Shown here piece by piece: positions 43,736-52,969 of a stretch of DNA of 64,000 bases (position 1 is the first letter of the stretch; the number at the start of each line of letters is the position of its first letter). The DNA comes from Allobosea sp. 67-29 (GTDB lineage: Bacteria > Pseudomonadota > Alphaproteobacteria > Rhizobiales > Beijerinckiaceae): contig NZ_MKSQ01000026.1 of NCBI RefSeq assembly GCF_001898115.1, positions 186,001 through 250,000 on the forward strand, given 5' to 3'. The notes under the pieces were generated by a model. It worked only from the letters and a program-made list of their open reading frames with translations. It was not told the DNA's origin and searched no databases. The position numbers were made by a program, and so were the translations under genes.

Positions 43736-44212
43736 TCACCCCTCGCCCGGCAGGGCCGACAGAATGCAGTCCTGCTCGAAGGCGATGTGCCGGCGCATCG
43801 AATCGAAGAGTGCCCGCAGCATGTAGCCGAACGCCTCGGGGTTGGCGATCGGCCGCCCTTCTCCATAGGCGAGCAGGGCTTCGCTCAGATCCTCGGCGGC
43901 ACAGCGATCCTGCACATGCTCGGCCATGAGCCGGCTCACGATCGCTGCATTGCGCGACGAGACGGCGAAAGCCGGAAAGACGAATTGCTCCTCGAAGCGA
44001 TGGCAGGCCTCGACCAGCGGCGGCAGGCTGTTCGCCAGCATCAGGCAGCGCAGTCTGTCGACACGCGCGGGCAGGTCGTCCGCCAGCTTCTCCAGCATGT
44101 CGCAAGCCTCCAGCATCCTGGCGTGGCCGCGCGCCATGTCGATGACCGGAACGAAACCAGGGGGCTTCCCACCCTCGCCCCATCCGCCACCGTTGGCCGC
44201 GGGCCTTGCCAT
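43736..44212 (-). CDS. Hemerythrin-like (HHE) protein in the cyd operon
   Basis: 158 residues from the ATG at 44212. The all-helical HHE fold is read from H30 (ARGHARML), H71 with E75 (CHRFEEQ), H99 with D102 (EHVQD) and H142 with E146 (RRHIAFEQD), a full di-iron ligand set. It begins 14 bases after cydX ends, so it is probably the last gene of the cydABX unit and may handle oxygen, NO or iron in the same low-oxygen setting. Confidence 0.85.
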   Translation of the reverse strand: MARPAANGGGWGEGGKPPGFVPVIDMARGHARMLEACDMLEKLADDLPARVDRLRCLMLANSLPPLVEACHRFEEQFVFPAFAVSSRNAAIVSRLMAEHVQDRCAAEDLSEALLAYGEGRPIANPEAFGYMLRALFDSMRRHIAFEQDCILSALPGEG

Positions 44213-44226
44213 CGCCAGCGCGCTCG

Positions 44227-44358
44227 TCAGGGCGTCGGCAGGGCGACGGCATCGTGCGCCGGCTCCTCGCGCACCGTGCGCAGCTCGTACCAGAGCGCGT
44301 TCAGGATACCGACGGAGGCGGCGAGGCCGAGGCCGAGAATCCAGGCGAAATACCACAT
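44227..44358 (-). CDS. cydX: Cytochrome bd small subunit CydX
   Basis: A 43-residue protein, too short for a normal gene filter. It begins MWYFAWILGLGLAASVGI and continues LNALWYE, which is the CydX/YbgT signature: one transmembrane helix with tryptophans near both ends. The last 18 residues are hydrophilic. CydX stabilises the heme-containing CydA-CydB oxidase. It lies 22 bases downstream of cydB. Confidence 0.93.
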   Translation of the reverse strand: MWYFAWILGLGLAASVGILNALWYELRTVREEPAHDAVALPTP

Positions 44359-44380
44359 GGCTCGTTCACTCCTGTCCGGT

Positions 44381-45535
44381 TCAGTAGGCCGAATGGCCGG
44401 CATCTTCGATGCCCTTCTCGGTGACTTTGCCCCAGAGCACCCGGTACACCCAGGCGGTGTAGGCCAGGATCAGGGGCATGAAGACCACCGTCGCCAGCAG
44501 CATGTTGCGCAGCGTGTCGCGGCTGGAGGACGCGTCGAAAACCGCCAGCGAATGCGCGGGGTTGCTGCTGGATGGCAGCAGGATCGGGAACATCGCCACC
44601 CCCACCGTCGCGACGATCATCGCGACGCCGAGCTTGGAGGCGAGGAAGGTGAACCCTTCCCAGCGCGCCCGGAAGCCGATCGCGGCCAGCAGCGGCGCTG
44701 CGATGCCGAGCCCCGGAATGGCCCAGAGGGCGGGATGCGCGCGGAAATTCGCGAGCCAGGCGGCAGGATCGGCCACGACGGTCTTCAGCAGCGGATTTGA
44801 CGGCCCGTCCCAGACGATCGGAGAGGTGACGCGATAGCCGCCGAGCAAACCGAGCCAGACGAGGACACCGCCTCCGGCGAAGAGCAGAGCGGTCAGGAAG
44901 GCGGCCGTCGTGCCGAAGTCGCGTGCCCGGGCAGCCACTGCGCCGTCGGCCTTGAAACTCAGCCAGGCGGCTCCGTGCATGGTCAGCATCGCGAGCGACA
45001 CGAGCCCGCAATACAGCGCCGCCGGATTCAGCAGGCCGAACAGGTTGCCCTCGTAGATCGGCCGCAGGTCCGCGGTGAAGTGGAACGGCACGCCCTGCAG
45101 GGTGTTGCCGACCGCGACGCCGAAGATCAGCGCGGGCACGGCCCCGCCGATGAAAAGCGCCCAGTCCCAGCGCGCGCGCCAGTCCGGATCGGGCTTCTTG
45201 GAGCGATACTTGAAGCCGACCGGGCGCAGGATCAGGGCGCTCAGCACGAGGAACATCGCCAGGTAGAAGCCCGAGAAGCTGAGCGCATAGAGGGCCGGCC
45301 AGGCGGCGAAGATCGCACCGCCTCCGAGAATGAACCAGACCTGATTGCCCTCCCAGACCGGGCCGACCGTATTGATCGCGACCCGGCGCTCGATGTCTTC
45401 CCTGGCGACGAAGGGCAGCAGCACGCCCACACCCATGTCGAAGCCGTCCGTGACGGCGAAACCGATGAGCAGGACGCCGAGCAGCACCCACCAGATCAGC
45501 CGCAGCATTTCATAGGAAAGAAGGAATTCGATCAT
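44381..45535 (-). CDS. cydB: Cytochrome bd ubiquinol oxidase subunit II
   Basis: 384 residues with about 9 transmembrane helices. The N-terminus LRLIWWVLLGVLLIGFAVTDGFDMGVG is the CydB signature, followed by NTVGPVWEGNQVWFILGGGA. It is the partner subunit of CydA in the high-affinity, non-proton-pumping quinol oxidase. It lies 27 bases downstream of cydA. Confidence 0.95.
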   Translation of the reverse strand: MIEFLLSYEMLRLIWWVLLGVLLIGFAVTDGFDMGVGVLLPFVAREDIERRVAINTVGPVWEGNQVWFILGGGAIFAAWPALYALSFSGFYLAMFLVLSALILRPVGFKYRSKKPDPDWRARWDWALFIGGAVPALIFGVAVGNTLQGVPFHFTADLRPIYEGNLFGLLNPAALYCGLVSLAMLTMHGAAWLSFKADGAVAARARDFGTTAAFLTALLFAGGGVLVWLGLLGGYRVTSPIVWDGPSNPLLKTVVADPAAWLANFRAHPALWAIPGLGIAAPLLAAIGFRARWEGFTFLASKLGVAMIVATVGVAMFPILLPSSSNPAHSLAVFDASSSRDTLRNMLLATVVFMPLILAYTAWVYRVLWGKVTEKGIEDAGHSAY

Positions 45536-45562
45536 CGTCGTGATCCTTGGCTGGGCAGGCGG

Positions 45563-47146
45563 TCATTCGGCCGGATAGGGAGCAACGGCGCGCGGACCCG
45601 GCCGGACCGGCCGCAACCCTTCGACCACCGAGGCGACATCCGGCCCCTTTTGGATCGCGGCCAGCATCAGCCTGACCTCGATCACGGCGAGCGTGCCGTA
45701 GAGCAGCGTGAAGCCGGCGATGGTCAGCAGCAGGTTGTAGACGCCGAGCTCGGATGTCGCCAGGAAGGTCGGCAGCACACCTTCGATGATCCAGGGCTGC
45801 CGGCCGAATTCGGCGACGAACCAGCCGATTTCGATCGCAAGCCAGGGCAAGGGCATCGCCAGCAGCGCCATGCGGAACAGCCAGCCAGGCGCCTCCGTCT
45901 CCCGGATCGTATGCCACAGCGAGATTGCGAAGACGGCGAGCAGGAGGAAGCCGCAAAGCACCATCAGGCGAAAGCCGAAGAACAGCCACGGCACCCCCGG
46001 CACGGTCGACCATGCCGCGTCCTTGATCTGCTGTTCGCTGGCCTGCCGCGGATCGGGAACGTACTGCTTCAGCAGCAGCGCATACCCCATGTCGGCGGCG
46101 TGCTGGCTGAAGGCGGCCCGTGCGACGCCGTCGTCGCGGTTCGCCTTCATCTTCTCCAGCGCGTCATAGGCCAGCACGCCGTTGCGGATGCGCTCTTCGG
46201 CCTTGGCGACGAGCTGGTCGATGCCGGGAATCTGCTTGTCGATCGAGCGGGTCCCGATCAGGCCCATCACCCAGGGAATCTGGATGGCGAAATGCGTCTT
46301 CCGCTCCTTGATGTCGGGGATGCCGATCGCCGTGAAGGGTGCGGGCGCCGGCTCCGTCTCCCACATCGCCTCGATGGCGGCGAGCTTCATCTTCTGGTTG
46401 TCGGTGAGCGCATAGCCGCTTTCGTCGCCGAGCACGATGACCGACAGGGCCGAGGCGAGGCCGAAGGCCGAGGCGATGACGAAGGAGCGCTTGGCGAGCT
46501 GGATGTGCCGGCCGCGCAGCATGTACCAGCCCGAAACGCCGAGCACGAAGGTCGCGGCGCAGACATAGCCGGCCGAGACCGTGTGGACGAACTTCGCCTG
46601 GGCGACGGGGTTGAAGATCACCGCCGTGAAATCGGTGACCTCCATCCGCATCGTGTCCGGATTGAAGGCCGCCCCGACCGGATTCTGCATCCAGCCATTG
46701 GCCACGAGAATCCACAGCGCCGAGAAATTGGTGCCGAGCGCCATCAGCCACGTCACGATCATATGGGCGCGGGGCGAGAGCCTGTCCCATCCGAAGAAGA
46801 ACAGCCCGACGAAGGTCGCCTCCAGGAAGAAGGCCATCAGACCCTCGATCGCCAGCGGAGCTCCGAAGACGTCGCCGACGTAATGCGAGTAGTAGGCCCA
46901 GTTCATGCCGAACTGGAATTCCATGGTGATGCCGGTGGCGACGCCGAGCGCGAAGTTGATGCCGAACAGCACGCCCCAGAACTTGGTCATGTCACGCCAG
47001 ATCGTCCGGCGGGTCATGACGTAGACCGTCTCCATCATCGCGATCAGGATGGAGAGGCCGAGCGTCAGGGGCACGAAGAGAAAATGATAGAGGGCTGTCA
47101 GCGCAAACTGGAGGCGCGACAAATCGACGAGAAGCGGATCGACCAT
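45563..47146 (-). CDS. cydA: Cytochrome bd ubiquinol oxidase subunit I
   Basis: 527 residues with the heme-binding elements: N-terminal LSRLQFALTALYHFLFVPLTLG with the distal heme histidine H21, GITMEFQFGMNWAYYS, and the KFVHTVSAGYV histidine, with EGLMAFFLEATFVGLFFFGWD between. It oxidises quinol and reduces oxygen at very low oxygen. A GGAAGGA ribosome site precedes the ATG, and an FNR box lies 52 bases upstream. Confidence 0.97.
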   Translation of the reverse strand: MVDPLLVDLSRLQFALTALYHFLFVPLTLGLSILIAMMETVYVMTRRTIWRDMTKFWGVLFGINFALGVATGITMEFQFGMNWAYYSHYVGDVFGAPLAIEGLMAFFLEATFVGLFFFGWDRLSPRAHMIVTWLMALGTNFSALWILVANGWMQNPVGAAFNPDTMRMEVTDFTAVIFNPVAQAKFVHTVSAGYVCAATFVLGVSGWYMLRGRHIQLAKRSFVIASAFGLASALSVIVLGDESGYALTDNQKMKLAAIEAMWETEPAPAPFTAIGIPDIKERKTHFAIQIPWVMGLIGTRSIDKQIPGIDQLVAKAEERIRNGVLAYDALEKMKANRDDGVARAAFSQHAADMGYALLLKQYVPDPRQASEQQIKDAAWSTVPGVPWLFFGFRLMVLCGFLLLAVFAISLWHTIRETEAPGWLFRMALLAMPLPWLAIEIGWFVAEFGRQPWIIEGVLPTFLATSELGVYNLLLTIAGFTLLYGTLAVIEVRLMLAAIQKGPDVASVVEGLRPVRPGPRAVAPYPAE

Positions 47147-47197
47147 GGCATCATCCTTCCGGAACGCTTCCTTATAGCGCTAGCATCGTCGAGGCTG

Positions 47198-47211
47198 TTG
47201 ATTTGAATCAA
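47198..47211. promoter_or_regulatory. FNR box between cydA and cydD
   Basis: TTGATTTGAATCAA is a perfect TTGAT-N4-ATCAA site. It is in the 99-base gap between the divergent cydA and cydD genes, so one site could serve both promoters. The Fnr-type regulator at 42946 is the obvious candidate to bind it. Confidence 0.88.
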
Positions 47212-47245
47212 GCCGGAGCCGTCCGCGACGTGTGAAGGAAAGGAC

Positions 47246-48859
47246 ATGGCGCAATCCACCAGCCCGGACGATCGGCACGACCCGCGCGCGGATGCGGGCG
47301 AAGCCTTTGCCGCGCTGGCGCGTTCGCGCGAATGGGGCGCCCGGGATCTCCGGCAGTTGCTCGGCTGGCAGGTGCTGCGCACGGCGGCCCGCCTTGTCGC
47401 CTCCGGCCTGATGGCGTGGCTGTTCGGCCGGCTCGTCATGGGACAGGATCTCGCGCCCTGGGCGGTGGCCGCCATCGCCGCCGCGGTTCTGGTTGCGGCC
47501 TTCATGGGCCTGATGGCCGACCGCGCACAGAGCACGGCCGAGCTGCGGGTTGCCACCGCTCTGCGGGCCGCAGCCGGCACCCGGCTCCAGTCCATGCCGG
47601 CGCGGCTGCTGCAATCCCTGCCGGCCGGCGGCCTCATCGTCGGGCTTCAACGCCATCCCGAGGCGGTGGCGAGCCTCGTCATCGGGCATCGAGCCGCCAG
47701 CCTGATGATGGCTGCGGGCCCGCTGATGGCCGCGGCGATGATCGCGATCGTGTCCTGGCCGGCTGCCTTGCTGGTTCTCGTGCTGACGCCGGTGATGATC
47801 CTGTTCTTCGCGCTGGTCGGCGACGTCATTCGCAGCCGGGCCGAAGCGCAGGAAGCGGCCTACAGCCATCTCGCAGGCCAGTTCGCCGACCGGATGCGCG
47901 CGCTCCCCACCATCGTCGGCAACGATGCGCTGGCAACCGAGGAGGCCAAGCTTGCCCGCCGTCTCGATGCCTATGTCGCCCGAACGATGGGCGTCCTGCG
48001 CATCGCCTTCCTCAATGCCGGGCTCATCGACTTCTTCGCCTCGCTCTCCATCGCGATGCTCGCCGTCTTCCTCGGGCTCGGACACCTCAAGCTCGCCACC
48101 ATCCCGGGCTTTTCGAACCTGGAGCTGTGGCAGAGTCTCTTCATCCTGATGATCGCGCCGGAGTATTTCGCGCCGTTCCGCCGCTTTTCCGAGCAGTACC
48201 ACGCCAAGGCCGAAGGGCTCGCCGCCGCGACCGCGCTCGACCGTCTGCTCGATATGGCACCCGTCCCCGCGCCGTCCCTCCACGCGGTCGAGCAGGCATT
48301 GGCCGGCCTCGCCTTGCCGGAGCACGGGCTCGTCGTCGTCTCGGGCCCGAGCGGCGCGGGCAAATCCACCTTCCTGCGCCGGCTCGCCGGGATCGAAGCC
48401 GGGGCAACGGCGCACCCTGCGACGTTTCCCCGCGAACGCATCTGGGTCGCGACGGACAGCTTCGTCCGCGGCGGCTCCCTTGCTGAGGCGGTCGCGCAGG
48501 GGCTCGAGGAGCCGTGTCCGACCCGCCTGAGCGAATCCGTCCGCCGCGTCGGCCTTCTCGACGACCGCCTGCTGCCCGGCGGGCTGTCGGCACGGATCGC
48601 CCATGGCGGCAGCAATCTCTCGGGCGGTCAGCGGCTGCGGGTGGCGCTGGCGCGCGCCCTTGCCAGCAGACACGACGTGCTCGCCGACGAGCCGACCGCC
48701 AAGCTCGATCCGGAAACGGCAGCGGCGATCCGCCAGGCCCTCCGCGAGATGGCTCGGACACGGCTGGTCGTGGTCGCGAGCCATGATCCCGAACTGATCG
48801 CGCTCGCCGACCGGCAGATCGCGCTGGACAGCCCTGTCCTGGCCGAGGCCGCGGCATGA
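47246..48859 (+). CDS. cydD: Cytochrome bd assembly ABC exporter CydD
   Basis: 537 residues. A six-helix ABC transporter membrane domain is followed by an ATPase domain with Walker A VVSGPSGAGKSTFLRRL, signature SNLSGGQRLRVALARAL and Walker B in HDVLADEPTAKLD. CydDC exports glutathione/cysteine and heme-related cargo needed to assemble cytochrome bd. aaggaaaggac precedes the ATG. cydC overlaps by 4 bases. Confidence 0.95.
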   Translation: MAQSTSPDDRHDPRADAGEAFAALARSREWGARDLRQLLGWQVLRTAARLVASGLMAWLFGRLVMGQDLAPWAVAAIAAAVLVAAFMGLMADRAQSTAELRVATALRAAAGTRLQSMPARLLQSLPAGGLIVGLQRHPEAVASLVIGHRAASLMMAAGPLMAAAMIAIVSWPAALLVLVLTPVMILFFALVGDVIRSRAEAQEAAYSHLAGQFADRMRALPTIVGNDALATEEAKLARRLDAYVARTMGVLRIAFLNAGLIDFFASLSIAMLAVFLGLGHLKLATIPGFSNLELWQSLFILMIAPEYFAPFRRFSEQYHAKAEGLAAATALDRLLDMAPVPAPSLHAVEQALAGLALPEHGLVVVSGPSGAGKSTFLRRLAGIEAGATAHPATFPRERIWVATDSFVRGGSLAEAVAQGLEEPCPTRLSESVRRVGLLDDRLLPGGLSARIAHGGSNLSGGQRLRVALARALASRHDVLADEPTAKLDPETAAAIRQALREMARTRLVVVASHDPELIALADRQIALDSPVLAEAAA

Positions 48860-50460
48860 TGGACCGGGCAGCCGAGCGCCGCGCAACCTCCCGCAGGCTC
48901 TGGAGCCATGCCGGGGCCCTCGCGGTCGCGGCCTTGTCGTGCGGTGTGCTGCTCGGCGGGCTTTCCGCCTGGTTTCTCGGCTCGGTCGCCATCGCCGGCC
49001 TTGGCGCGGCCGCCTACAGCTTCAACTTTCACATCCCCGCAGCACTGGTCCGCCTTTTTGCGGTCGGTCGTACGGCGGCACGTTACGGCGAGCGGCTCGC
49101 CGGCCACCGGGCGGCCCTCACCGACCAGACGATTCGCCGCGTCGCCCTTTTCGGCGCGATGGCGGTGGCTCCCGCCGCCCGTAGCGCCGGCTGGCAGCTC
49201 GCCGACCAGGCCCGGCTGGCGGACTATCTGGACGATGTCGAGGATCTCGATTTCGCGCGATTGCGTGCCGATTTCCCCGCCTTGCTGCTCGCGATCGGCG
49301 TCACGGCTTGCCTGATCGCGACCGCTTTCGTGGCGCCGCTCGCCCTCGTCCCGATCGCGGCATTGCTGAGCGCGCTCGCCGCGGCGGCGGCCCGGTTCGC
49401 GCACACGGGCGCCGCCACATGGGACGAGACGCGCCGGCACCGGCGCGACGGCGCCCGGCGCCTCGGCGCCGCGCTCGCCTCCGTCGTTCCCCTGCAGGCC
49501 GAAGGCGCCTGGAAAGGGCGCTGTGCCGAAGCCGTCGGGCTGCTTTCGCAGGCGGACGCCGCCGTCGGCAGGCTCCGGCTGGCGCAAGCGCGGCTGGACG
49601 CGCTCGCCGCGCTGCTTGGCCCGGTCGCCGCGGTCAGCGTCTTCGCCGCCGCCTGGCATGCGGGTGCGCGAAACGAAGCCATGCTGGTGCCCGCCTTCCT
49701 CGCTTTCGCCTGGATCGCCCTCGCCGAGACGGCTCAGGCGATCTCGCGCCTCGTCCTGGCCGCGCTGCGCCGCCGCGCCGCGAAAGCGGAGATCGATCGC
49801 TGGAGCGGGACAGCGCCTCCCGCCGCGCCGGCGGCGGCCGCAGCTTCGCCGGTCTCCCTTCAAAGCCTGGAAAGCCCGGCGCTGGTGCGGCGCGCGCCGG
49901 ACGCCCGCCCGCTCGGCGATGCGGTCGCGCTGTCGCTCGAGGCGGGACGGCCGACCATCCTCACCGGCACGAGCGGCGCGGGCAAGACGAGCCTGCTCAA
50001 GCAGATCGCCGGATGGACCGGCGACGACATCCTGCACGGTGACGGGGGAGCGCTGACCGCGGCCGACCGGCGCATGCTGGCCGCCTTCTGCCCGCATGAT
50101 GCCGCGATACTGGCCGATACGGTCCGCGCCAACCTCTTCGCCCCGGCCGGGCCCGACCAGGCTTTATGGCAGGCGCTCGACGCCGTCGAGCTGACCGAGC
50201 GCATCATCGCCGCCGGGGGCCTCGACGGCTGGATCACCCAGGATTCGCTCTCGCTCGGCGAGGCGCAGCGGCTGAACCTCGCTCGCGCCTGGCTTTCGGC
50301 CAAGCCGCTCGTGCTGCTCGACGAGCCGACCGAGCATCTGCGAGCCGATCAGGGACATCGCATCCTCAAGCGCCTGCTCGAAAGACTGAACGACCGCATC
50401 GTGGTGATGTCGAGCCACGGCGTCGCCGCGTGGCCCGGAGCGGTCACCATCCACCTCTGA
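48856..50460 (+). CDS. cydC: Cytochrome bd assembly ABC exporter CydC
   Basis: 534 residues, the second half of the CydDC heterodimer, with a membrane domain then an ATPase domain: Walker A ILTGTSGAGKTSLL, Walker B WLSAKPLVLLDEPTEHL. The signature motif is LSLGEAQ instead of LSGGQ, so one of the two ATP sites may be degenerate, as is common in heterodimeric exporters. Coupled to cydD by an ATGA overlap. Confidence 0.94.
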   Translation: MMDRAAERRATSRRLWSHAGALAVAALSCGVLLGGLSAWFLGSVAIAGLGAAAYSFNFHIPAALVRLFAVGRTAARYGERLAGHRAALTDQTIRRVALFGAMAVAPAARSAGWQLADQARLADYLDDVEDLDFARLRADFPALLLAIGVTACLIATAFVAPLALVPIAALLSALAAAAARFAHTGAATWDETRRHRRDGARRLGAALASVVPLQAEGAWKGRCAEAVGLLSQADAAVGRLRLAQARLDALAALLGPVAAVSVFAAAWHAGARNEAMLVPAFLAFAWIALAETAQAISRLVLAALRRRAAKAEIDRWSGTAPPAAPAAAAASPVSLQSLESPALVRRAPDARPLGDAVALSLEAGRPTILTGTSGAGKTSLLKQIAGWTGDDILHGDGGALTAADRRMLAAFCPHDAAILADTVRANLFAPAGPDQALWQALDAVELTERIIAAGGLDGWITQDSLSLGEAQRLNLARAWLSAKPLVLLDEPTEHLRADQGHRILKRLLERLNDRIVVMSSHGVAAWPGAVTIHL

Positions 50461-50472
50461 CGCGGCCTGGTC

Positions 50473-52176
50473 TCAGCAGAAGTCGAAGTCGACGCCCTCG
50501 TCGGCCTGCAGGACATGGTCGTCATAGAGCTTGTCGTAGCCACGCCGCGAGGTTGCGGCCGGCGCCGCCAGGGCGGCCCGCCGCGCGGCCAATTCGTCAG
50601 CGTCCACCAGCAGGTCGAGCCGCCTTTCGGAAACGCTGAGTCTGATCCGGTCTCCGTCCCGCACCAGCGCCAGTGGTCCGCCGATCGCCGCCTCCGGCGC
50701 GACATGCAGGACGATGGCGCCATAGGCGGTGCCCGACATCCGTGCATCCGAAATGCGCACCATGTCCTTGACGCCGCGGGCCGCGAGCTTGCGCGGGATC
50801 GGCAGGTAGCCGGCTTCCGGCATCGCCGCATCGCTGCGCGGCCCGGCATTCTGAAGCACCAGCACGTCATCCGGGGCGACGTCGAGGTCCGGGTCGTCGA
50901 TCCGCGCCGCCAGGTCCTCGAGCGACGAGAACACGACGGCACGTCCCTCGTGCTCAAGCAGACGCTTCTCGGCCGCCGCCCGCTTCACGATCGCACCACG
51001 CGGCGCCAGCGTGCCGAACACGGCGACGAGGCCGCCATCGGGGTCGACCGGCTCGGCCCGCGCCCTGACGATGCTACGGTCGACGGTATCGACCAGCGGT
51101 GCGTCGATCAGCTCGCCCAGCGTCCTGCCTGTCACGCTGAGCGCGTCGAGATGCAGGAGATCGCGCAACTCCTGCAGTACCGCCGGCACGCCGCCACCGG
51201 CAAAGAAGTCTTCCATGTAATTGGCGCCGACGGGCTTCAGGTTGACCAGCACCGGCGTCTCGTCCGACAGCCGGTTGAGACGGTCGAGATCGACCTTGAC
51301 CCCGGCACGCCGCGCGATGGCGGTGAGATGGATAACGGCGTTGGTCGAGCCGGAGATCGCCAGCAGCACCCGCCAGGCGTTCTCGATCGCCTTCTCGGTG
51401 ACGATCTGGCGCGGCAATAGCCTCTGCGTCCCGATGAGCTCGACCGCCCTCCGGCCGCTCTCTTCGGCGCAACGCAGGCGGTCGGCATGAACAGCCGGAA
51501 TCGCCGCCGAGCGCGGCAGCGCCAGCCCCAGCGTCTCCGCGATGCAGGCCATCGTGCTCGCCGTCCCCATCACCGCGCAGGTGCCGGACGTGGTCGCCAG
51601 TCGCCCCTCGACGGCCTCGATCTCGGCCTCGTCGATCTCGCCGGCGCGGTAGCGCGCCCAGAAGCGTCGGCAGTCGGTGCAGGCGCCCAGCCGTTCGCCG
51701 CGATGACGCCCGGTCGACATCGGCCCGGCCACCAGTTGCACGGTCGGCACATTGGCCGAGAGCGCCGCCATCAGCTGCGCAGGCACGGTCTTGTCGCAGC
51801 CGCCCATCAGCACGACCGCGTCGATCGGCTGGGCCCGGATCATCTCCTCCGTATCCATCGCCATCAGGTTGCGGAATTTCAGGCTGGTCGGGTTGAGGAA
51901 GACTTCGCCCAGCGAGATCGTCGGGAATTCGAGCGGCAGCCCGCCCGCCATCAGCACGCCGCGTTTCACCGCCTCCAGCAATTCGGGGAAATGGCGGTGG
52001 CAGTTGTTGAAGCCGCTATAGGTGTTGGCGATGCCGACGATCGGCCGCGCCAGCGCTTCGTCGGAATAGCCCATCGAGCGCGCGAAGGAGCGGCGCAGAT
52101 AGGCGGCGAAGGCGGGATCGCCGTAGTTGGTGAGGCCGCCGGCGATGCCGCGTCCCTTTGCTGGCCTGTCGCTCAT
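50473..52176 (-). CDS. IlvD/Edd family sugar-acid dehydratase (L-arabonate dehydratase-like)
   Basis: 567 residues from the ATG at 52176. Iron-sulfur cysteines of the family are C59 (GFNNCHRH), C127 (GGCDKTVPA) and C200 (SGTCAVMG). The NTYSGFNNCHRHFPELLEAVKRGVL and LACTDCRRFW-type segments match sugar-acid dehydratases more than the branched-chain enzyme IlvD. Substrate likely a pentonate such as L-arabonate or D-xylonate, but the exact acid is not shown. It ends 30 bases beyond the HAD phosphatase stop. Confidence 0.8.
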   Translation of the reverse strand: MSDRPAKGRGIAGGLTNYGDPAFAAYLRRSFARSMGYSDEALARPIVGIANTYSGFNNCHRHFPELLEAVKRGVLMAGGLPLEFPTISLGEVFLNPTSLKFRNLMAMDTEEMIRAQPIDAVVLMGGCDKTVPAQLMAALSANVPTVQLVAGPMSTGRHRGERLGACTDCRRFWARYRAGEIDEAEIEAVEGRLATTSGTCAVMGTASTMACIAETLGLALPRSAAIPAVHADRLRCAEESGRRAVELIGTQRLLPRQIVTEKAIENAWRVLLAISGSTNAVIHLTAIARRAGVKVDLDRLNRLSDETPVLVNLKPVGANYMEDFFAGGGVPAVLQELRDLLHLDALSVTGRTLGELIDAPLVDTVDRSIVRARAEPVDPDGGLVAVFGTLAPRGAIVKRAAAEKRLLEHEGRAVVFSSLEDLAARIDDPDLDVAPDDVLVLQNAGPRSDAAMPEAGYLPIPRKLAARGVKDMVRISDARMSGTAYGAIVLHVAPEAAIGGPLALVRDGDRIRLSVSERRLDLLVDADELAARRAALAAPAATSRRGYDKLYDDHVLQADEGVDFDFC

Positions 52177-52206
52177 GGCATTCCTCCCGATGACCGCCGC
52201 TGCCAT

Positions 52207-52821
52207 TCAAAGCGTCAGGCCGCGCTCCCGCAGTGCCGAACGCAGGTCGATCGGTTCGATGAAATGCACGGTCTGCATGCCCAGCGCGCCTGCAGCCGCG
52301 ACGTTCCGGGCGCTGTCGTCGACGAAGATGCAGTCTCCGGCAGCCAGATCGTAGCGCTGCATCAGCAGCTCGAAGATGGCCGGGTCCGGCTTGATCAACC
52401 GCTCATGCGCCGAGACGATCACACCGTCGAAGGATTGCAGGAACGGAAAGCGGATCAGGCACTCCGCCCACTTCTCCCGCGAGAAGTTCGTGATCGCGTA
52501 GACCTTGTCGCCGCGCCCCTTGAGCTCCGTCAGCACCGCGACGCTATCCTCCACGATCCCGGGGATGCTCTCGTGCCAGCGCTCGTCATAGGCCCTGATC
52601 TCGCGCTCCCATTCGGGATGCTGCGACACCAGCAGCGCGACGGCGTCTGCCCAGGAGCGGCCGCGATCCTGCTCGATGTTCCAGGCCGCCGTGCAGACAT
52701 TCTGCATGAACCAGTCGAGCCGCTCCGGCTCGGGGATCAACTCCCGGTACACCAGCCGCGGGTCCCAGCGGAGCAGGACATTGCCGACATCGAAAACCAC
52801 CGTCGGGGAAGCTGCAGCCAT
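52207..52821 (-). CDS. HAD family phosphatase
   Basis: 204 residues from the ATG at 52821, which has GGAG close by (an ATG at 52830 is also in frame). Motif I FDVGNVLLRWDP, motif II ITNFSREKW, motif III lysine in HERLIKPDP and motif IV FVDDSARNV are all present. The GN form of motif I and the length place it near YihX and related sugar-phosphate phosphatases. It lies upstream of the dehydratase on the same strand, so the two may be cotranscribed. Confidence 0.9.
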   Translation of the reverse strand: MAAASPTVVFDVGNVLLRWDPRLVYRELIPEPERLDWFMQNVCTAAWNIEQDRGRSWADAVALLVSQHPEWEREIRAYDERWHESIPGIVEDSVAVLTELKGRGDKVYAITNFSREKWAECLIRFPFLQSFDGVIVSAHERLIKPDPAIFELLMQRYDLAAGDCIFVDDSARNVAAAGALGMQTVHFIEPIDLRSALRERGLTL

Positions 52822-52969
52822 GATCTCCATCCGCTCGTCCAGGCGCGTGACATCCGCGATGTCAGCAGGCGAAACGCCGGTCCGAAAGGTGGAGCGGCAC
52901 CGGCTCCCGCGTCAACCGAGAGCTTGCGCGCCCGTGCTATGCCGATCTGACGGGCTCGCGCCTTCAGGC

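Noticed and set aside
44975..47206. A 743-codon open frame antisense to cydB and cydA
   Set aside because: Same shadow effect; cydA and cydB are unambiguous on the other strand.
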